From NCBI GenBank assembly GCA_013368375.1, contig JAACJP010000005.1, positions 930,001 through 994,000 of the forward strand: a stretch of 64,000 nucleotides of DNA, read 5' to 3'. The DNA comes from Tricholomella constricta (Eukaryota > Basidiomycota > Agaricomycetes > Agaricales > Lyophyllaceae). A program made the position numbers and the translations under genes. This document shows positions 1 to 10,310 of this stretch, piece by piece; position 1 is the first letter of the stretch, and each line of letters opens with the position of its first letter. The notes under the pieces were generated by a model that had not been told where the DNA came from, ran no database searches, and saw nothing but the letters and a program-made list of their open reading frames with translations.

Positions 1-2319
1 TTGGATCGATTGGAAGACGCGGGTATTCACCGCGAATTTTGTGATTTCTTGGACGATGGAATGGCGCAGCTGGTTATAACCCAGCTGCTTGATGCATACG
101 ATGGAGTTTGCGCGGATTTGAGACGCGTGAAAGCGAGAGAAGCGGCCATGGCTGAGCAACTCAGCCTGGCAAGAAAACGGCCGGCAGTAGCATCGCCGGA
201 TCGCGGGGAGGGACCATCGTCCCGACCCATAAAAAGGCAGCAAATGGAGGTGCGTCGAGAAGAACGCACCTCATACGAGCCGCGACGACAAGAGAGGAGC
301 GAGCCCAGGCGTCCGGAACGACGCCTGGAACAGGAGAATCGGCGGTACAACCGCCACCCCGACCAGGAAGTGTGGCGTGACGAACGCCCACTTGATTATG
401 GTTCTCAACGGGAAGAGCGCCGAGAGGATCAAGGGACGCGCGAAGTGCGCCCCTTACCTGCTCGAGAAATCGAGCGCACGGCGTCGACATCGTCGACGTC
501 AGCGGAAGCAAAGCCGCAAAACCTATCCGGAGCGTTACCGCCCCCGGGAGAAAGCCGGGTGCGGAACCCAGAACGAGGTTCTCAGAAGAAGGAACCTGTT
601 GGCAAATATACTTTGCCAGCGCCAGCCCCTGCACCACCTAGTACGATGGTGCAGCCCCCAACGCCGCCCTCCAAAGGCAAACAGAAGGCATCGGATCCAT
701 ATGCCGAAGCTATGGATGAATCGGACTGGGGCGAGTCGTCTGACGACGACAAGCCTGTCAGCAAGAAGAAGGCTGCCGGGCAAAAGCAGCATCGCGAGAA
801 TATGGCTCGCAAAGCTGAGAAGGAGATGCCGGGGCGGATCCCTGACGAGCTCGGGGTGGTCTTCATCAACGACCGCCACGAGAGGGACAACCGCTTTTGG
901 GATATGCTAGTGCGGACGATATATGTATCGTCCGCCCAGAATCGTGCCTACGCACTAGGCACCGCAGCGCGAGTGTCCGAAAGCGAGTTGGGGACGGGAC
1001 ACAATTCTCGTCCCCCATCGGGACGGCTATATGCCGTCGCACCACGCGGGTTCCCAATGAACCCTCGTGAAGTTGATCAGTTGTATGCACTGATCAACGA
1101 TCGGCGCCCCGGCGTGACGGATGAAGAGCGGGCAGAGGCCTTTATGCTCTTTAGGGAGTTCCGGCGAGTCTCCCTCTCGGTAGCGCCCCATTTGCGCGAC
1201 CGATCCATGGCTCGAGCAGCCATGGATGAATTTAGAAGCGTCAACCGACCGTTCGATACACGGTCACCCATTTGGCAGGCCGCGCCAATTAGGCGGCCTG
1301 GGAGGGCATTCGAATATAGGCCGGACAAGCCTACACGAGGCGCTGGCCTGCCTCAGCCAGGCCCCGACCATGCCCTCGATGTCGAGCACTGGTGCCGACA
1401 TATGATTCACCATGGGCGTATTGGTTCAAAGAACCAATACGGAGGAATCGTCATGGACTACCGGTTCCGCGTACATAGGCGCGGAACTTGGGGATACTTG
1501 TTGGCGAATGTACTAGCGCCAACTACCCACAGCATGCGGTCATGGTTCATGCGACTTTTCGCGACCATTACTGCGCGGCCATACCTCTACGCAGAGGCTG
1601 TGGCTGCCTATAACGAGGCCAACCCAGATCGGCCTTTCACACCGATCGAAGGCCCTGAGGTTACCATACCTCGCATCCAAGTGATCCCTCCGGAGGTGCG
1701 GATCACTGAACAAGGTGTCTTGCAACACCTTATCAACATTGGTATTCCAGTAAGCTGGATACACCATAGCTACACTTATGGTCTACATTATTTGGACCAT
1801 AACTACTCTAACTCAGGTCCCTATAAGGACCTGTTCCGCAATGTTGACGACGATCGAGTTCGTCGTCTAGATGAAATGGGTGTTCCGCCCGCCATCCCTG
1901 AGTGGGATGGGTGGTACCATCCCACCACCGATGACATCACGCGCATCCAAACACTGATGCACGTGGAATTCCAGACCGAATCACTAGACTGTCTAGTGAG
2001 TTCGGAATGGATGTTTGTGGGTGAAGACCCACACTTCCGAGGACTCCGTGTTCGGGTGGGGGAATATATCCCCCCAGGCCTGCATCACCCCGCTTCATCG
2101 GGATCGACGTCCATCAACGTCGAAATGGCGGACCCGGCGGCAGCTATACCTGCCCCCGCGACACCCTCCACAGTCGTGGCAGCTCCAACTGGAGCTACCG
2201 AAACCCAAGTGGACCCCGTGTCGGCCCTTACAGGGCCTTTATCACTGGCGGTGATTACCACCAGCCAGGGTCTGGTGGACAACAACACCACCGACCCCGA
2301 CACAGTGATGGAGTCATAG
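1..2319 (+). CDS. 3'-terminal ORF of an LTR retrotransposon, function unknown (5' partial)
   Basis: The frame is open from the first base of the window, so the true start is probably upstream; 772 codons are visible before the TAG. Seen: residues about 30-60 look helical and charged, about 60-290 are Arg/Glu/Pro-rich low complexity, and about 290-700 look folded, with many Trp, Tyr and His residues. I find no zinc knuckle, protease DTG/DSG, reverse transcriptase or integrase motif. It lies just upstream of a polypurine tract and LTR on the same strand, so it is the last gene of a plus-strand element, in the position an env gene takes in retroviruses; there is no signal peptide or membrane segment to support an envelope. 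Product unrecognised; placement in the element is inference. Confidence 0.6.
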   Translation: MDRLEDAGIHREFCDFLDDGMAQLVITQLLDAYDGVCADLRRVKAREAAMAEQLSLARKRPAVASPDRGEGPSSRPIKRQQMEVRREERTSYEPRRQERSEPRRPERRLEQENRRYNRHPDQEVWRDERPLDYGSQREERREDQGTREVRPLPAREIERTASTSSTSAEAKPQNLSGALPPPGESRVRNPERGSQKKEPVGKYTLPAPAPAPPSTMVQPPTPPSKGKQKASDPYAEAMDESDWGESSDDDKPVSKKKAAGQKQHRENMARKAEKEMPGRIPDELGVVFINDRHERDNRFWDMLVRTIYVSSAQNRAYALGTAARVSESELGTGHNSRPPSGRLYAVAPRGFPMNPREVDQLYALINDRRPGVTDEERAEAFMLFREFRRVSLSVAPHLRDRSMARAAMDEFRSVNRPFDTRSPIWQAAPIRRPGRAFEYRPDKPTRGAGLPQPGPDHALDVEHWCRHMIHHGRIGSKNQYGGIVMDYRFRVHRRGTWGYLLANVLAPTTHSMRSWFMRLFATITARPYLYAEAVAAYNEANPDRPFTPIEGPEVTIPRIQVIPPEVRITEQGVLQHLINIGIPVSWIHHSYTYGLHYLDHNYSNSGPYKDLFRNVDDDRVRRLDEMGVPPAIPEWDGWYHPTTDDITRIQTLMHVEFQTESLDCLVSSEWMFVGEDPHFRGLRVRVGEYIPPGLHHPASSGSTSINVEMADPAAAIPAPATPSTVVAAPTGATETQVDPVSALTGPLSLAVITTSQGLVDNNTTDPDTVMES

Positions 2320-2664
2320 GTCGGGGAGACAACTTAATCCCCCCGTCAACGAACCGACCTCGACACGTAGGGCGTACCGCCGGGCCGACCGCCATTGTCA
2401 GGTGCAGACCACCTGACTCCCGAGGAGCAATCCGCAGGTTGCGTATTAACGCAACATTGGATGTCCTCACCACCATTCTTTGCCGCACGGCACTTTGAGG
2501 CCGTGCAGTGGCGCTAATGCATCCACTACTCGTTAAGTCACGAATACGTATTATACCTACGTATTCTTGCATTATTTGATAGGTCTAGGTCGCCGGGACC
2601 TAGACCCTCCTTTTACTCTCTTTTTCTGCCCAACTCCCTGGTGAAGATCGCTACACGCGATCTT
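2320..2664 (+). other. 3' untranslated stretch of the left LTR element
   Basis: Non-coding stretch between the last ORF and the polypurine tract. I see only scattered stops and no recognisable motif. Confidence 0.5.
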
Positions 2665-2673
2665 AAAGGGGGG
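2665..2673 (+). other. polypurine tract
   Basis: AAAGGGGGG lies two bases before the LTR start TGTAAGG, as expected for the plus-strand DNA primer of an LTR element reading left to right. Confidence 0.65.
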
Positions 2674-2675
2674 TA

Positions 2676-2896
2676 TGTAAGGACGCACACTATCTTATCT
2701 AATCTTGGTTATCTAATCGTATCTTATCGAGACGATTACGCTATTGTTTGGCAACACCTTCTGGTGTTGCCTATTTAATTCATTACATTAATTAAGTATA
2801 AACAACCTTGTACACCTATACGTAGCAATCGACAGACTTGTCAAGCTTACGTCTAGTGTGAACAACAAGGTCCCCAAATTCTGTAACCCCGTTACA
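2676..2896 (+). repeat. LTR (221 bp), plus orientation
   Basis: Begins TGTAAGGACGC and ends CCGTTACA. The reverse complement occurs at 6218-6437 with about two differences (one substitution, one base indel). A polypurine tract precedes it on the plus strand and a second purine tract lies beyond its other end on the minus strand. Confidence 0.75.
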
Positions 2897-2913
2897 TTAT
2901 CCCCCTCCTTAAG
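2897..2913 (-). other. polypurine tract-like sequence on the minus strand
   Basis: On the minus strand CTTAAGGAGGGGGATAA runs straight into TGTAACGGGG, the other end of the LTR. It resembles the plus-strand tract on the opposite side (CTTAAAGGGGGGTA), so the LTR has a purine primer-like tract on both flanks. Confidence 0.45.
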
Positions 2914-3027
2914 AGTTTCTTGAAACTCTTCCTCGGATAATAAAAGTGCTGGATGATCCTTCGGTAGGCTGTTTATCGGCCTACCCTCATTATCAGGATC
3001 ATCGTCATCTTCTACTGTTACTTTTAG

Positions 3028-6000
3028 TCATTCTCTTCGTTTCTCCAATGACCGATGGCGTCTAGCTCGGCCATCGGTATCCTCCATTTTTACCTTAGTC
3101 GCTGGTATAGCGACTCCATTGACGACCACTTCGTCACGGTTAAAGTCCAGCACGACATTATTTGCGCGCATAAACGGCGTGCCTATAATCACGTCGTATC
3201 GATCAAAGTTAGCAAGGTCCATGTAAACCTTGCCTTTAAACCCTGGCAGAGCGGCTTCCACCGTCGTACCAAAGTTTACTGTGGCCCGACTTCCTTTAGT
3301 CCCGAGCTGGAGGATTAATGGATCCTCCAGCGGAAATACTCGAATATCGGCCACTTGAGCGAATGACGGCGTAAGTCCGGTAGTTGTACTCCCGGAATCC
3401 CAAAGGGTCCAAGCCTCATGTCCACCTACGTTAATGTAGGTGACAAGGCACTCCTTGTCCTTTATCAGAACTACGGGACGAGCAATTTTGTCCCTCCCCG
3501 TCCGCACTTTAACTTTGCGAACTGGTGGTTTATCATTGCGTTCTTCTGACGCAATTACTTCTGTCATTGCAAACATACGCTCGGTCTCATCGTCCCGAGC
3601 ATAGTATTCATTTTCGTAGACCTCCATGTCTACGAACTCATCGCCTTCGTCTTCATTGTCCGCCTCTGTATCAGGGCGTCCATTGTCTCGTCCGTCCGGG
3701 TCCTCAGGAGACGTGTCTTCATCGTCCGCCTCACTTGCCGCGTCAGGTGCCGCTGTACGTGCGGCCCTTAGGAACGCTCGCTGTTCCTTGGGCTGTTTGC
3801 AATCTTTTGCAAAATGCCCTAGTTTTCCACAATTAAAGCACACTTCCCCCGGAGGATGGTTGTGATGATCGTGGTTTTTAGGTTGATCGTAACGCGGACG
3901 ATCTCCTGTCTTCATCGCTGGTTTTTCGACGTGGGGCTTTTGCTCTCCACGTCCAGGTTGATCCTGATACGCTGGCTTGACATATGGCTTTTCATTTACT
4001 GCGCCATACACCCGTCGAGGCCTGTTGAAAGTATTGTGTGGAGCGTTTACTCGCCCTCCATCTGGTTTCCGCATTTGGCTCGGTTGACTTCGCTGAGCGG
4101 TTATGGTCCGCTCAAAGTAATCAGCCGTTTTCTGGGTGGCTTGAAGTGCTAGGCCCACCGCTAGGAACTCTTGGGCTGTATTGATTTCGGGTGATAGCCC
4201 GTCATCGAATAATGCCTTCCGCATATCGCGCGGAAGTGTTTTGAGAAATTTCTCCAGGAACGTCCAATCATCCGTTCTTGCTGCCATGTTCATGGCATGA
4301 TCCACAAGGTCGTCATACAGACCTTGTATGCCTTTGCTCGCCGAATAGGTAACAGCGTTAAAGTCGTTACGAGCATCCTGCATGGTTGAAGGCAGCACGA
4401 ACCGATCGTACAGCCCTAGTATGACGTCTTCAAACGTCCAGGACTGCTTTTCGCGGTTCACATGGATAACATGGCGATTGTACCATTTCCGAGCTTCACC
4501 ATCAAGGAACTCAGATGTTATCAGAACGCGCTCTTGGTCGCGTTCTGCTCCTCCAAACTGGCTCACGGCTAGCATCACGACAAGGCTGGCTAGCCATTCT
4601 TCCAATTCGCCAAACTTGGCGCTTCCACTATAAGTGCCTACGGACTTTGAGTCCGCACGGCGAGATTTCATACCATCAGGGAGCGATAGGCGTACAGCCA
4701 GTCGCTCGTGTATCAGTTGATGCAACCGTTCGTGCATCTTAGTTTTATGCTGCTCTCCAGCAGCATATATTCCGTCCGCAATTGATTGACTCCTGCGAAT
4801 CGGGTCAGGCATTGAGTAGCCTCGACTTTGAAATCGAGGCTGAGCGTGTGAAGTGGGTTCATTTATACGAACCCGCATGTCTTGACGGCCGTTAGCCGTC
4901 GCCGTCGTATTATGTTTTCCGACGGCCCCATTTCCCAGTCCACCATCCGAACCTTGAGTTTGCGAGGCCCATTGCCTCGCCATCTCATCTACGGGCATAT
5001 GTCCTTCGAAGACGACCCCTTGATCATCATAATTCGTGAACTTGCTCCGTGATAAATCAGCGTTTCTCAAACGCTGATATGCGACTCGGTTGTTCCAATC
5101 TTTCGCTAATGGAACACGGCCATCCTTCGCATCCATAGGTACTTGAATAGCTGGCGCGCTTTCGTCGCCAGCTGCTTGCGTGGTTGTATACTTACGTTCT
5201 GTGGGTGGGTCTAACGTAGACTCACTAACAGGGGCCCATTTGGATCCCTGTGGTTGCGCAAGATGCTCTTCACGAGTCATTCTTTCGCGCTTCGCTGCCG
5301 CAGACCGACGACGATAATCGTTGTCAGATTCTCCTAACTGTCGCGCTTGATGCAGCGCCGATACTGCCATGGCAGCCTCATCAAGAGGCTGGTTCGATCC
5401 GGCAGCCACTGCTTGAGGAGTGAAGAGGTCATCCCAACGACCTTTTCCTTTGTTGAACGAGGCTTTCTTAGGTACAGGCGTCCCAGCGATCGAGCTGACT
5501 GCTGAATTCGAAGTTCCCTTAGGGTACTTCTTCCTGTATTCCGTAACTACTACGGACAGCGCTTCCAAGTATCGGTCGGCATATGCTTGTGCGACCATTT
5601 CTCCAACGGATTGTGCTCCGGTAGATCGCAGAACGAGCCTATCCGCTCGTTCCTCCAGTCGCCTTCGCCGATGCTCGCTAACCACATCGGTGGTGTCCCA
5701 GAATTGCTTCACTTGAAGCGCAAGCAGTTCCCTTTCGCTGGCCTCTTCTTCATTAGCCTCGGGGTCGGACAAGTCGTCTTCGTCCGACTCCATCTTGATT
5801 ATGCTCAGGGTGGACGCCCCGAACGCTCTATTCGACAGACGGCTGTCTGGCCATCTGCTTCCCGCCGTGGGGCCAGGTCGATGTGACCTGGCCAATTCGT
5901 CGGCCAAGCTCCCAGGCACATTGGTGCTTGCTATTGGCCAAAGTTCCTCCGATTCTACTCCTAGTGTATTCTGCGCTGGTGAACTTTGTCCACCAGCGAC

Positions 6001-6108
6001 TGATCCGACTTCCACTGGTTGCAGTGGAAGTTGTGATGGAGGATGCGCTGTGAGCGCATCCTCGAGGACCGGAGTTCGGCTCTTTCCGGATGTGGGAGTT
6101 GTTGTCAT
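3028..6108 (-). CDS. retrotransposon Gag with C-terminal aspartic protease
   Basis: Predicted 1,026-residue structural polyprotein of a Ty3/gypsy-type element. I chose the ATG at 6108; the open frame extends upstream to a GTG inside the LTR but has no earlier ATG. Seen in order: a disordered N-terminal region, a capsid-like helical region in the middle, one CCHC zinc knuckle (CFNCGKLGHFAKDC), an acidic linker, and near the C terminus a retropepsin with DSG active site (LWDSGS) and the later IIGTPF flap-like motif. The frame is intact. The usual downstream pol is absent, so the element could only move with help from a relative. Confidence 0.85.
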   Translation of the reverse strand: MTTTPTSGKSRTPVLEDALTAHPPSQLPLQPVEVGSVAGGQSSPAQNTLGVESEELWPIASTNVPGSLADELARSHRPGPTAGSRWPDSRLSNRAFGASTLSIIKMESDEDDLSDPEANEEEASERELLALQVKQFWDTTDVVSEHRRRRLEERADRLVLRSTGAQSVGEMVAQAYADRYLEALSVVVTEYRKKYPKGTSNSAVSSIAGTPVPKKASFNKGKGRWDDLFTPQAVAAGSNQPLDEAAMAVSALHQARQLGESDNDYRRRSAAAKRERMTREEHLAQPQGSKWAPVSESTLDPPTERKYTTTQAAGDESAPAIQVPMDAKDGRVPLAKDWNNRVAYQRLRNADLSRSKFTNYDDQGVVFEGHMPVDEMARQWASQTQGSDGGLGNGAVGKHNTTATANGRQDMRVRINEPTSHAQPRFQSRGYSMPDPIRRSQSIADGIYAAGEQHKTKMHERLHQLIHERLAVRLSLPDGMKSRRADSKSVGTYSGSAKFGELEEWLASLVVMLAVSQFGGAERDQERVLITSEFLDGEARKWYNRHVIHVNREKQSWTFEDVILGLYDRFVLPSTMQDARNDFNAVTYSASKGIQGLYDDLVDHAMNMAARTDDWTFLEKFLKTLPRDMRKALFDDGLSPEINTAQEFLAVGLALQATQKTADYFERTITAQRSQPSQMRKPDGGRVNAPHNTFNRPRRVYGAVNEKPYVKPAYQDQPGRGEQKPHVEKPAMKTGDRPRYDQPKNHDHHNHPPGEVCFNCGKLGHFAKDCKQPKEQRAFLRAARTAAPDAASEADDEDTSPEDPDGRDNGRPDTEADNEDEGDEFVDMEVYENEYYARDDETERMFAMTEVIASEERNDKPPVRKVKVRTGRDKIARPVVLIKDKECLVTYINVGGHEAWTLWDSGSTTTGLTPSFAQVADIRVFPLEDPLILQLGTKGSRATVNFGTTVEAALPGFKGKVYMDLANFDRYDVIIGTPFMRANNVVLDFNRDEVVVNGVAIPATKVKMEDTDGRARRHRSLEKRRE

Positions 6109-6217
6109 CGGGTCTCGGTCTCGTTGGTTCTTTTTGATGATGGGTGTTCTAAATGGAATGTGGGTCTGCGTAACGTCGTGGGTACGCAGCAATAGAAAGC
6201 AAGGTAGCTTAAAAAAA

Positions 6218-6437
6218 TGTAACGGGGTTACAGAATTTGGGACCTTGTTGTTCACACTAGACGTAAGCTTGACAAGTCTGTCGATTGCTACGTATAGGTG
6301 TACAAGGTTGTTTATACTTAATTAATGTAATGAATTAAATAGGCAACACCAGAAGGTGTTGCCAAACAATAGCGTAATCGTCTCGATAAGATACGATTAG
6401 ATAACCAAGATTAGATAAGATAGTGGGCGTCCTTACA
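6218..6437 (-). repeat. LTR (220 bp), minus orientation, 5' LTR of the gag gene
   Basis: Reverse complement of 2676-2896. Read on the minus strand it starts TGTAAGGACGC at 6437 and ends GTTACA at 6218, then a poly(T)-rich leader leads to gag. I do not see the primer-binding site used by the two larger elements after it. Confidence 0.75.
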
Positions 6438-7110
6438 CCTCGCTCGGCTGATGCATCACTTACAGGAATTCCAACCGACAAATTATGCATCATACGACCA
6501 TTGGCGGTGTCTTTCCGCCTTCCCGCCCTCGCTCAGCTAATGTATCACTTACAGGAATTCCCATCAACGAATCATGCATTACATGGCCGTGCTCTGGGAA
6601 TTTCCTTTGCCACCCCGCTCTCGCTCAGCTAATACATCTTTTACAGATTCACATTGACAAGTCATGCATTATACATCCATTGGTGTTAGTGCTCTTTAAC
6701 CTCTACCGGGCGATGCATCACTCACAGAAATTTAATGCTGACCTGTAATGTATCATACAGTCATTAATAGCTCGCGCTTGGCTGATGCATCACTCACAGG
6801 TATCATTGATAGCTCTTGCTTGGTTGATGCATCACTCACAGGTATTCGCATTGACGAGTTATGCATTATATGACCGTTCATGGTACTCTTTACTCTCTCT
6901 ACCGGTTGATGCATCACTCAGTGTTGACTTATGATGCATAATATGACTGTTCGTTATCCTCCTCGGTTATAATCCTTAGCCTCAGGTAGTAATGCATCAA
7001 TCACGGCAATTATCATTAACCAGTAATGCATCACACAACTGTTGGTGGCGCTCCTGCGACCAAAGTGATGTATTACTCACAGGCACCTACCCCTATACCA
7101 CTGTAGTACA
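6438..7110. repeat. minisatellite with TGATGCATCACT core
   Basis: Degenerate units of roughly 60-110 bp, each with a TGATGCATCACT(T/C)ACAGG-like core followed by a stretch ending near TCATGCATTA. The core TGATGCATCA is a perfect palindrome. A related but differently spaced array occurs at 36790-38400. Nothing coding is supported here. Confidence 0.7.
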
Positions 7111-7257
7111 CATGTAAAATAATATGTCGAAGACATTTTTGGAATGGACATGCCCTACCGACTCACCATAAGTTTCTATTCTATATAACTATGCACAACT
7201 CATACTAACTAATCATATCGTGCAAAAAATACGAAAGGGTGAAGAAATTGTCCAGAA

Positions 7258-8582
7258 TCAAACACTAGATATACTGACAATGGCCTCTGTTGCCAAGGCT
7301 TCTGCAGCGGCAGCGACAATGCGTTCACGGGCTTCTTCAACGTAGCTGGCGACTGGTTGCCACAAAGTAGTGAAGTGCAAGGCAATGGACTGCCTGAGTG
7401 CTGCCTGACGTTCAGCATACGCGCACAATCCCTCCTCGCGCGGAGTATGGCCGATCTCACTGTTGTACCAATAATTCGCCTTTTCTATCCACCAAGCTTC
7501 CTGCCACTTCATAAAGCGCAAGACACGCTCCATTTCTTCCAATAATAGCGAGACCTCCTCTGTATATCGCATTGTACGGGCCCGGGATTTACACCATTCA
7601 ACGCGAAGGGCTGGAAAATAAAGTTACGACCAGTAATTAGCGGTTGATACATGACCTACCGTCACGGTACATAGGGTCATTTTCATCCACCCCAGCCATG
7701 CCCATGGTTCTCCAGATCCAGGATATCTGCCGTGACCCCTCAGAGCTACCCTCTTCTCCCTCCGACATCTCCCGAATGTCAGCCTCGTCCAATGGCAACA
7801 GCTGTTGCTGCCAGCCCACCTTTTCAAGGAGTGTCCCGAGGGCGAGCAAGGCCGTGTGTGCAGCCCGATACTCCTCAGCACGAGCCTTGATCCTGGCCTC
7901 GACTGTTGCAATTGCATTTCGAGCCCGAGTGTTTGCATGTTGTCCGCGAACAAACCGTGTCTTGAAGTTCAGAAGGTACGAGCGGACCTGTAAATTCCGT
8001 CGGAGCCCCTCAAGAGCCTCCTTGGCTTGAGCCAAGCGAAGTTCCCACTCGATTTCCATCAGTCGTTGATCACAGGGGACTTTCAACTTGATCTCCGAGG
8101 GTAGATATAACGGGTAATCGTGGATTGGGCGAGGGGTTGATTTATTTTGCTGTGCTTGAGCATCTGCACGGCGCAACACGACAACAGCCGGAATGTAAAG
8201 CTGCTGGCGCTGGCTCCAGAGCACGATCTTGCGTGTCAAGGCACTGTTTCGGAGGAGTAGTCTGGTCTTTTGGCGATCCTGAGCATGAAGCCAGTCTTTC
8301 GATGACTCGGCCTTGACGGAACGTCTAAAGGAATATAGTATGAGGACAACCGCACATTACATTGACTCCCTAATGACACTCACTGTTCGGCTTCGATGTC
8401 GAGCCCCGTGGAGATAAGGACACTGGGCGTGACAGTTACGTCGAGTGCAACATCGCGGCCATTGGCAACATCCAGTGCCTCTGATTCTGCCAAGGTACGA
8501 CGGACAGCTGCCTGAGTTGGGACTTGGAATCAAGATACATTAGCCGAGATAAGTAGAATGATAGAAGGGACTACAAACGCGC
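7258..8582 (-). pseudogene. KDZ transposase, 3' part (exons 9-11), cut off by retrotransposon insertion
   Basis: C-terminal part of a KDZ (Kyakuja-Dileera-Zisupton) transposase. Predicted exons are 8522-8384, 8324-7660 and 7610-7258; the 5' splice site of the preceding intron is at 8578. The product is helical and rich in Trp, Arg and Glu, ending in the typical MERVLRF..W....WW and AYAERQA patterns of KDZ C termini. All splice phases fit exon 8 on the far side of the retrotransposon (27826-28002). The whole model is 3,180 nt, 1,059 residues, with no other stop or frameshift. So the gene was probably functional until the insertion; as it stands the 19-kb element lies at the exon 8 splice donor. 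Confidence 0.85.
8579..8582. repeat. target site duplication GCGC (left copy)
   Basis: GCGC directly before the 5' LTR, matched by GCGC directly after the 3' LTR (27826-27829). It equals the last four bases of KDZ exon 8. Confidence 0.7.
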
Positions 8583-9101
8583 TGTCACGGCCAAAAACGG
8601 TTTCCACTGAATCCAGCACGAAAACCCCACACTGCGACAATAGCGCCTCTGGAAAAGAAATTGCACAACAGAGAATAGAAACCACCATACAGATAAGATC
8701 GATCTTATCTTATCAAATTCACAGATAAGCGCACTCTCGAGTCCGTATAGTGCAGCGGATAAAGACGCTCACTCAAGTCCTCCCTTATTCCAGAACATTC
8801 ATGACATAATCCAACTCGTATTCTGGAACCTTCCCAATATTCCGGAAACCCTCGTCAGGGGCAGAGATCTCTCGAATCTTACTCCTTCAAGGCATTTGAT
8901 ATAGATCGCCTGGATCTTACCTCGTCAAGGCATTTGATATGGACCTGACCGAAATCGTACAGCAGATCTACCTATTGTTCTCTTCATATGGAAATATGCT
9001 GACAAAGATCCTATGTAGATGACTCATCAGGAGTCATGGATGAGTAAGCTGCACCTACCTGTATATAGAGATATGCTGACTAAGCCTAGATAGTGAAAAT
9101 G

Positions 9102-9109
9102 TATATAAG
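9102..9109 (+). promoter_or_regulatory. TATA box of the 5' LTR
   Basis: TATATAAG in an otherwise mixed context, followed by a purine run. It is the best candidate for the U3 promoter and would start transcription near 9130. The same sequence lies in the 3' LTR at about 26681. Confidence 0.6.
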
Positions 9110-9379
9110 GGAGAGGGAAAATCGTATCCCCCCAAGTACAATACAGCATAAAGTAACCACCTGTTATACGGTACCTCTTGTAAGGTATACACACGTGCGA
9201 AAGCCGTAGAGCCTAAGTCAGACTCAGTACTTCACCGTCGTCAGATCTGTCTGCCAGACACCCTCCCTCGTTGTCAGATACAGCGTCGGAGTTTATAAGA
9301 GCTTGCTCGCTAAGGTTCTCGGTGGTCAACTGAGACATTTTAGGTGCCTCCTCTTTGTCCGTCGTCAGATTTACCTCTG

Positions 9380-9700
9380 CACAAACCCCCTTCGCCACTG
9401 TCAGATACAGCGTCGAAGCACGTCTCTTTCTTACAGGTAACCCTTGTCACTGTCCGATACAGCGTCAAGGCACGTAGTTCTCTTCTAGGTCCAATCTACT
9501 TCGTCACTGTCCGATACAGCTCGAAGCACGTATTTTCCAAGTCCAGCAATCCTTTGTCACTGTCCGATACAGCGCCAAAGCACGTCCAGCATCAGTTAGT
9601 CAGCACCATCAGCATCGGTCACACCCATCAGCATCAGTCACATCCATCAGCATCAGTCACATTCATCAGGATCAGTCAATCATCAGCATCAGACATTGTC
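9380..9700 (+). repeat. tandem repeats inside the LTR
   Basis: At least four units of about 55-60 bp carry the core TCACTGTCCGATACAGC followed by AAGCACGT; a run of CATCAGCATCAGTCA units follows. They lie downstream of the TATA box, so they would be in the transcribed leader. Function unknown. Confidence 0.6.
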
Positions 9701-10254
9701 CATCATTGTCCACAGTCCCGAAGTATAGTCCGTCATTGTCAGATATAGCTCGTCATCGTCGTACACAGTGTCGACACCTATCTCCATCAGATCAAGCCCG
9801 TTTCACACAGTTTCAGCATCAGACCTTGTCCATCATTGTCCACAGCCCTGCAGTATAGTCCGTCATCATCAGATATAGCCCGTCATCGTCGTACACAGCG
9901 CCGACACCTATTGTCATCAGTTCAAGTCCGTTTTGTACCGTTCCTTCAGTAGTCAACACAGGACAACACAGCGATCAATATTCCCACGGTTGCGTAACTT
10001 TCCCACGGTCACAGATTTTACAGATCGAGTCAAGTCACGTCATACACATCAAGTCACACAGCATCTATTTTCCCACGATCCCTTCAGGTGTATCAAGTCT
10101 TCGAGGACACTAATAAACAATTTATAGGTCATTTACAGGTTACGCTTGATACTACAAATTCCCTCGAACACCCAGGTAACTTCCCGTTGCATTTAGCTAG
10201 CTTCCGGTAGCCCTGGACACTTAGTTAAACAAACTTAAGTGTGACATATTTTAT

Positions 10255-10272
10255 TGGAGCCCACCGCGAGGG
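10255..10272 (+). other. primer-binding site
   Basis: TGGAGCCCACCGCGAGGG lies 8 nt after the 5' LTR. It begins with TGG, the complement of a tRNA CCA end, and the same 18 bases follow the 5' LTR of the element at 46742-59758. I cannot name the tRNA. Confidence 0.75.
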
Positions 10273-10310
10273 GTGTTTTATCACCAAGCATCCAGTAATT
10301 CACCCAGTTT

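Larger units (their letters stand above)
2676..6437 (-). mobile_element. gag-protease-only retroelement bounded by inverted LTRs
   Basis: A gag-protease gene on the minus strand lies between two near-identical 220-221 bp LTRs that point in opposite directions. Reverse transcriptase, RNase H and integrase are missing: only about 130 bp separate the gag stop from the left LTR. The right LTR is the correct 5' LTR for the gag; the left one is oriented for the plus-strand element to its left. The unit could be a non-autonomous gag-only element, or a junction of two relatives made by recombination between LTRs. No target duplication is visible. Confidence 0.55.
8583..10246 (+). repeat. 5' LTR (1,664 bp)
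   Basis: Direct copy of 26162-27825, with inverted ends TGTCAC and GTGACA. It holds a TATA box at 9102-9109 and a tandem-repeat tract at 9380-9700. Short frames inside it are present in both copies but have no gene features. Confidence 0.95.

Noticed and set aside
1..2319. Identification of the first ORF as Gag or as an antisense cargo gene like those at 47942-51761
   Set aside because: No zinc knuckle, protease or zinc cluster, no introns, and it is on the same strand as its polypurine tract and LTR.
8740..8785. Possible tRNA-like A box (TAGTGCAGCGG) in the LTR
   Set aside because: No convincing B box or cloverleaf follows, so I do not call a tRNA or Pol III promoter.
9344..9748. 134-codon frame present in both LTRs of the 19-kb element
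   Set aside because: Composed of the LTR tandem repeats; no ordinary protein composition, and identity of the two copies only reflects LTR identity.
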